A stretch of DNA of 9,337 bases from a bacterium (lineage in GTDB: Bacteria; Desulfobacterota; UBA8473): the NCBI GenBank assembly GCA_009773075.1, contig WOUX01000027.1:1-9337 (forward strand). The letters are read 5' to 3'. The position numbers and the translations under genes were made by a program. Each line of letters opens with the position of its first letter. Positions within the stretch are counted from its first letter, which is position 1. Under the pieces are notes generated by a model. That model did no database searches. It was not told where the DNA came from and was given only the letters and a program-made list of their open reading frames with translations. Below, in pieces: positions 5,762-9,337 of the stretch.

Positions 5762-6703
5762 CTACAGCGGCGGCCGGGAATCGGACAAACAAAGTTGAAC
5801 CAGGTCATCAATCAATGCCGTACCGGCGCACATAACCGTATCAGCGCCGCCCCAGTATATTTTTACCGTTCCGTCATCTTCAGGAACAGCACCGCATGTA
5901 AAAACAACATTGGGCACATAGCCGCTCACCTCCCAGGGATCCTCGGGTTGCAGTATCCACTGATCGGAAACACCGATGATTTTTGCCGGATCACTAAGGT
6001 CGTGCAGGGCCGCGCCAAGGCGATACACCGCGCCAGCCATGGTCTTAAATACGCCATGGTAAATATGCAGCCATCCCTTGTCGGTTTTGAAGGGCGGTGC
6101 GCCGGGCCCGATTTTCATTTCATCCCAGTGATAGGGAACCGGCTTCATAATCACCCGTGAATCGCCCCAGTGAACCAGGTCCGGGGAATAGGAAATCCAG
6201 ATCGACCAGGGCGAAATTTCTGAATGGGGCCGGTCAAGACGCGCATACCTGCCACCGAACTTTACGGGAAAAATGACCACGTTGCGAAGGTCGGCCTGGG
6301 TTATTAGCGCAATGCGTTCGACTTTTTGAAAACCCAGGGTGCGCGCAAGGGCAATCCGAACGCCGTGACGGGAATACGCGCTGTATGTAAGCAGGTAGTC
6401 GTCCTCTACCGGGCATATCCTCAGGTCTTCGATCCCAAACTCCTCATATTCCGCAAAAATGCTGTCCTTTGCAGGTGTGAGAAAGGGTTCGGGACGGACA
6501 GTGAAGGAAAAACCATCATCACTGTCTGCCCTGCCAATGATCGAGCGCCCATTGTGCACATGCGACCTGAAAAGCATAATATAGCGGCCGTCATGCTTGA
6601 CGATGCCGGCATTGTGAACCGTGGCTACAGGGTAAGGGACATCGTCTTTTGTGAGAATGGGGTTTTTTTTATAACGTGTTATGATAGAGCCTTTATTGGT
6701 CAT
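5762..6703 (-). CDS. GH130-family beta-mannoside phosphorylase-like protein (short type)
   Basis: Protein of 313 residues, the normal length for compact GH130 enzymes such as beta-1,2-mannobiose and beta-1,4-mannooligosaccharide phosphorylases. The N-terminal segment RYKKNPILTKDDVP is typical of the family. The motif FGIEDLRI places the expected general acid at D93, with a Leu where EDPR is the commoner form. Phosphate-site candidates are the Arg residues in GGRYARLDRPHSE (about 150-162), and the Lys and His of GPGAPPFKTDKGWLHIYHGV. Their presence argues for phosphorolysis rather than the hydrolytic GH130 branch. GYVPNVVFTCGAV mirrors the matching block in the longer GH130 protein downstream, so the two are divergent paralogues. 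No signal peptide is visible, so it is likely intracellular. No good Shine-Dalgarno precedes the ATG at 6703; the gap to the upstream GT4-cupin gene is 67 bp. The exact linkage and substrate are not determinable from sequence. Confidence 0.87.
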   Translation of the reverse strand: MTNKGSIITRYKKNPILTKDDVPYPVATVHNAGIVKHDGRYIMLFRSHVHNGRSIIGRADSDDGFSFTVRPEPFLTPAKDSIFAEYEEFGIEDLRICPVEDDYLLTYSAYSRHGVRIALARTLGFQKVERIALITQADLRNVVIFPVKFGGRYARLDRPHSEISPWSIWISYSPDLVHWGDSRVIMKPVPYHWDEMKIGPGAPPFKTDKGWLHIYHGVFKTMAGAVYRLGAALHDLSDPAKIIGVSDQWILQPEDPWEVSGYVPNVVFTCGAVPEDDGTVKIYWGGADTVMCAGTALIDDLVQLCLSDSRPPL

Positions 6704-6770
6704 AGTATCGTGTTGTGGTTCAAGGATTATGAATATAAGCGGTTAATCCCCCAAAAGCTGGTCCGTTGGT

Positions 6771-8123
6771 TTAGGTTCTTCCGAAATCATCCTCAAAGCG
6801 TTCGATATCATCCTCCCCGAAATAATCGCCGGTTTGCACTTCAATGAAGCGCACATTTTCAGACCCCGGGTTAGCGATTCTGTGCAGGACGCCATTGGGG
6901 ATGTCTACGGACTGCCCCGGCTTAACAACAACCGTTTTATCATCAAGAGTTATTTGTGCCCTGCCCTCAATGATATACCAGTGTTCGGACCGATGGCGAT
7001 GCCGTTGCAGGCTCAGACGCTTGTGGGGGAAAACAACGATTTCTTTGCTTTTGTAAGTATCATTATCCGCCAGGATTTTATAATATCCCCAGGGTCGGTG
7101 CTCTTCGGGTTTTGTCTTTTCCAGAACCGTTTCATAGACCTGAACATATTCTTCAACCATGCGGTTGACTGTAAAATGCTGTTCAACATGGCTGCGGCAG
7201 CATGCTCGGTCAATATCTTTTATATGTGCAACAGCGTCTATTGCCTCATCCACAGTTGTTACAAGAAAACCGTTTCTGCCGTTTTCGATCAGTTCGGGCA
7301 TGCTCCCCTTGTTAAAGGCGATCACCGGGGTACCGCAGGCCATGGACTCTATAACGGATAGGCCGAAAGGCTCATTGAAGTTTATGGGATGCAGAAGGGC
7401 GTATGCCTTTCCAAGCAGATGGTTGCGCTGATCCGGCCCGACGCTGCCCACATAGACCGCATTGTTGCTGTCCAGGTGCGGTTCGACGTACTGGTGATAG
7501 TAGGAATCATCCTGGATGATTCCCGCCAATATCAGCTTTTTATTGCATGCCCTGGCAATTTCAATGGCCTCCCGTGCGCCTTTGTCATGGTGGATGCGCC
7601 CGAAAAAGAGCAGATAGTCTTCCGGCTCAGGCTGAAAATCAAACTGCTCTACATCAATACCGTGATGGATGGTTTTGATATAGTCAAGATCCGGAGACCG
7701 GTCGGCATCGCTGATGGAAACATAGAACACTTTGCCATTGTATTTTTTGTAAACCGGCAGAATCCCGGGCGATGAAAAGCCGTGAATGGTGGTGACAAGC
7801 GGGGTGGTGATAAGGCCGGTATAGGTCAAGGGCAAAAAGTCAAAATTGTTATGGATAATGTCAAAATCTTCCGCATGCTCAAAGAGTTCCGAAATGTGCA
7901 GGCACTCCCATACTTTTGGCATAATGGAGCGGTCTTCTTCATAACCCCGGCCGCAAACGGCATGCAGTTTGCCGCTTGTTTTTGAATCACCGGTTGCAAA
8001 AAGGGTAACATCATAGCCTTGCGATACCAGCCCCTCGGTCAAAAGGGAGACCACACTTTCCCACGGACCGTAGTGTCTAGGCGGTGTACGCCAGGCAATA
8101 GGCGAGAGCACTGCAATGCGCAT
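6771..8123 (-). CDS. GT4 glycosyltransferase fused to type II mannose-6-P isomerase cupin
   Basis: A 450-residue, two-domain protein. Residues 1 to about 335 form a GT-B fold GT4 glycosyltransferase: the start MRIAVLSPIAWRTPP with HYGPWE acceptor-side loop, TTIHGF at about 111-116, LLFFGRIHHDKG at about 171-182, and the donor-binding EPFGLSVIE (E251 and E259, the EX7E motif) followed by SMACGTPVIAFNKGSMPELI. Residues about 340-450 are the cupin of type II phosphomannose isomerase: HRPWGYYKIL, SLQRHRHRSEHWYIIEGRA with metal-ligand His residues (H375, H377, H381 region), IPNGVLHRIANPG and FIEVQTGDYFGEDDIERFEDDFGR. The frame is continuous, so this is a true fusion. AAAGGA (8130-8135) stands 6 nt before the ATG, and the gene starts only 2 nt after the upstream stop, implying translational coupling. 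The cupin may isomerise mannose-6-P and fructose-6-P, or sense a sugar phosphate. The donor is unknown; GDP-mannose is a guess. Confidence 0.88.
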   Translation of the reverse strand: MRIAVLSPIAWRTPPRHYGPWESVVSLLTEGLVSQGYDVTLFATGDSKTSGKLHAVCGRGYEEDRSIMPKVWECLHISELFEHAEDFDIIHNNFDFLPLTYTGLITTPLVTTIHGFSSPGILPVYKKYNGKVFYVSISDADRSPDLDYIKTIHHGIDVEQFDFQPEPEDYLLFFGRIHHDKGAREAIEIARACNKKLILAGIIQDDSYYHQYVEPHLDSNNAVYVGSVGPDQRNHLLGKAYALLHPINFNEPFGLSVIESMACGTPVIAFNKGSMPELIENGRNGFLVTTVDEAIDAVAHIKDIDRACCRSHVEQHFTVNRMVEEYVQVYETVLEKTKPEEHRPWGYYKILADNDTYKSKEIVVFPHKRLSLQRHRHRSEHWYIIEGRAQITLDDKTVVVKPGQSVDIPNGVLHRIANPGSENVRFIEVQTGDYFGEDDIERFEDDFGRT

Positions 8124-8125
8124 AT

Positions 8126-9337
8126 CTAATCCTTTACCCTAACCAGTTGATTGGGAGACGATGATTGTTTTAAAATCTCGTCGGCATAAAGCTTTTGCAA
8201 TGTCATCAGCGAAAGCAGCCAGGCAAGGGTCGACTCGGCGCCTTCATTCTGGTTGATACCATCAGCCATCAGACCGTCTCGACAGCCGCCAGTCTTGGGA
8301 TCATAAAGCGGCATATTCAGGTCGTTGTGTCCGAGAAACCAGTTAAAGCACATGACCGCATTATCGAACCATGTTTTGTCCCGGGTGATGTTAAAGGCTT
8401 CGACACAGGCTTCGATCATAGCATTGGCCTCGATGGGCTGCTGGTCGAAACGGGCCTTGGGGCCGCCTTGTTCATACCATCCGTTACTGCCGATGGGCAC
8501 GGACAGGAGCAGGGCATGGGGCAGCTTGCCGTTATCATAGTTTAAAGAGTTTTCAAGCCAGGGCCAGCTTTCTGTTGCATTGTTCCTGAACTGATTGAAA
8601 AGCCTGTTGGCAAGGATTTCGCGCACCCTGCGCACTTCACTGTCGCCTGAAAATTTATCCAGATAGGCATGAATGCCTACCAGGGCAAAGGCGATGGCTC
8701 GGGGCGAAAAAAAGCGCTCGACAGCCTTCAGTACTTGGTTAAATAGCGTAGTGCTCATTAGCAACTGTCCGGAATCGTCAAGAAGTGCCACAGCCTTGCC
8801 AAGGCTCCAAAGTACCCTGCCGTGAGCATCCTCTGACCCCACCTCTTCAGCCCATTGCCGGGCATAGGTCATAAAATCACGAAACCGTCCTGTTTCCACA
8901 TTGAAGGCATGCAGTAGGAAGCTGAGATAATGGCTGCTGAGAGAATCAAAGCCTATGCCGGCCGTAGACAGGTGTTTCCTGACCATGTCGGCAACCATCA
9001 GCGCTCTCGCATTATCATCAATGCAGTAGCCATGGTCGCGATTGGGGATGGTATAGGTGGCATGCTGAAAAATACCCGTATCATCGGTAAGGATTCTCAG
9101 GTGATCAAACTTCATTTCAGGAAGCTCGAAATTTGTTATGGATTTGATATTTTCAACATATAAGTGCCGGGGGCGGGGACACCGGGTACGTTCGAGCTTA
9201 ACCTCGCTGAAAACCTCAAGATATCTTCGGGATATCTCCTTCCAGATTGCCTCGCGACAGAATGTATATGCCTTTTTGCGTATCGTATGCCGGTTAGTAT
9301 CGTTGTCCAGAAGGTTGATGATTTGTTCCGCTATGGC
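8126..9337 (-). CDS. C-terminal part of a large GT4-(alpha/alpha)6-barrel fusion protein
   Basis: The frame is open from the right edge to the TAG at 8126-8128, giving 403 residues and no 5' end. The first 74 residues (AIAEQIINLLDNDTNRHTIR... REAIWKEISRRYLEVF) are the closing helices of a GT4 glycosyltransferase, so the ATG at 9115 is internal and the true start lies outside the window. From about residue 75 the protein is a helical, six-hairpin-glycosidase-like domain: MKFDHLRILTDDTGIFQHA, HGYCIDDNARAL, WPWLENSLNYDNGKLPHALL, GGPKARFDQQPIEANAMIEA and NEGAESTLAWLLSL. The conserved DD, the Glu of QQPIEA and the Glu of NEGAEST are candidate acidic site residues, but no activity is known to me. 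The C-terminal tail is polar. It is the first visible gene of the operon, and its stop is 2 nt from the next ATG. It might both make and trim, or bind, the glycan. Confidence 0.83.
   Translation of the reverse strand, partial: AIAEQIINLLDNDTNRHTIRKKAYTFCREAIWKEISRRYLEVFSEVKLERTRCPRPRHLYVENIKSITNFELPEMKFDHLRILTDDTGIFQHATYTIPNRDHGYCIDDNARALMVADMVRKHLSTAGIGFDSLSSHYLSFLLHAFNVETGRFRDFMTYARQWAEEVGSEDAHGRVLWSLGKAVALLDDSGQLLMSTTLFNQVLKAVERFFSPRAIAFALVGIHAYLDKFSGDSEVRRVREILANRLFNQFRNNATESWPWLENSLNYDNGKLPHALLLSVPIGSNGWYEQGGPKARFDQQPIEANAMIEACVEAFNITRDKTWFDNAVMCFNWFLGHNDLNMPLYDPKTGGCRDGLMADGINQNEGAESTLAWLLSLMTLQKLYADEILKQSSSPNQLVRVKD

Noticed and set aside
5744..6160. Plus-strand 138-codon frame opposite the short GH130 gene
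   Set aside because: Antisense shadow of conserved GH130 blocks; nothing recognisable in its translation.
6834..7361. Plus-strand 175-codon frame opposite the GT4-cupin gene
   Set aside because: Long only because the GC-richer minus-strand gene suppresses stops on the other strand; it contains no domain signature.

Overview
The window looks like bacterial chromosome. It holds two housekeeping-type regions (1-2127 and 2447-4006, both visibly AT-richer) and a more GC-rich carbohydrate operon on the minus strand (4154 to beyond 9337). Gene content and sequence style suggest an anaerobe, possibly Desulfobacterota-like: an iron-sulfur-flavoprotein-type reductase, an ndk-rlmN pair and a GlpD of the respiratory type. 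There is no rRNA or other decisive marker, so this assignment is weak.

Left part. The 3' part of ndk (nucleoside diphosphate kinase, cut by the window edge) is followed after 41 bp by rlmN (radical-SAM 23S rRNA/tRNA adenine-C2 methyltransferase). A convergent flavodoxin-fold iron-sulfur flavoprotein gene overlaps the rlmN 3' end by 12 bp. The next gap (2128-2446) carries a small hairpin and, directly before glpD, the decayed C-terminus of an IS481/IS3-type (DDE) transposase that the six-frame ORF list does not show. glpD (FAD glycerol-3-phosphate dehydrogenase) follows.

Middle. Between the convergent 3' ends of glpD and the carbohydrate operon sits a compact 161-bp element (4005-4165). It has 17-bp imperfect terminal inverted repeats (15/17), is flanked on both sides by CATT as if by a 4-bp target duplication, and has six tandem 7-bp units near its centre. 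It reads as a MITE-like insertion. Removing it together with one CATT restores a joint in which both genes still end in stop codons.

Right part. Four minus-strand genes are probably one operon, read from the right edge leftward. They are: (i) the C-terminal 403 residues of a large protein, with the end of a GT4 glycosyltransferase fused to an (alpha/alpha)6-barrel, glycosidase-like domain, whose coding frame is open to the window edge so that the ATG at 9115 is internal; (ii) a 450-residue GT4 glycosyltransferase fused at its C-terminus to a type II mannose-6-phosphate isomerase cupin; (iii) a 313-residue GH130 protein; (iv) a 496-residue GH130 protein with a long N-terminal extension. GH130 enzymes mostly phosphorolyse beta-mannosides to mannose-1-phosphate, and the cupin domain belongs to mannose-6-phosphate chemistry. 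The operon therefore plausibly builds and remobilises a mannose-containing oligo- or polysaccharide. The combination of two glycosyltransferases with two different GH130 proteins, and the glycosyltransferase-cupin fusion, are the most interesting biology here.
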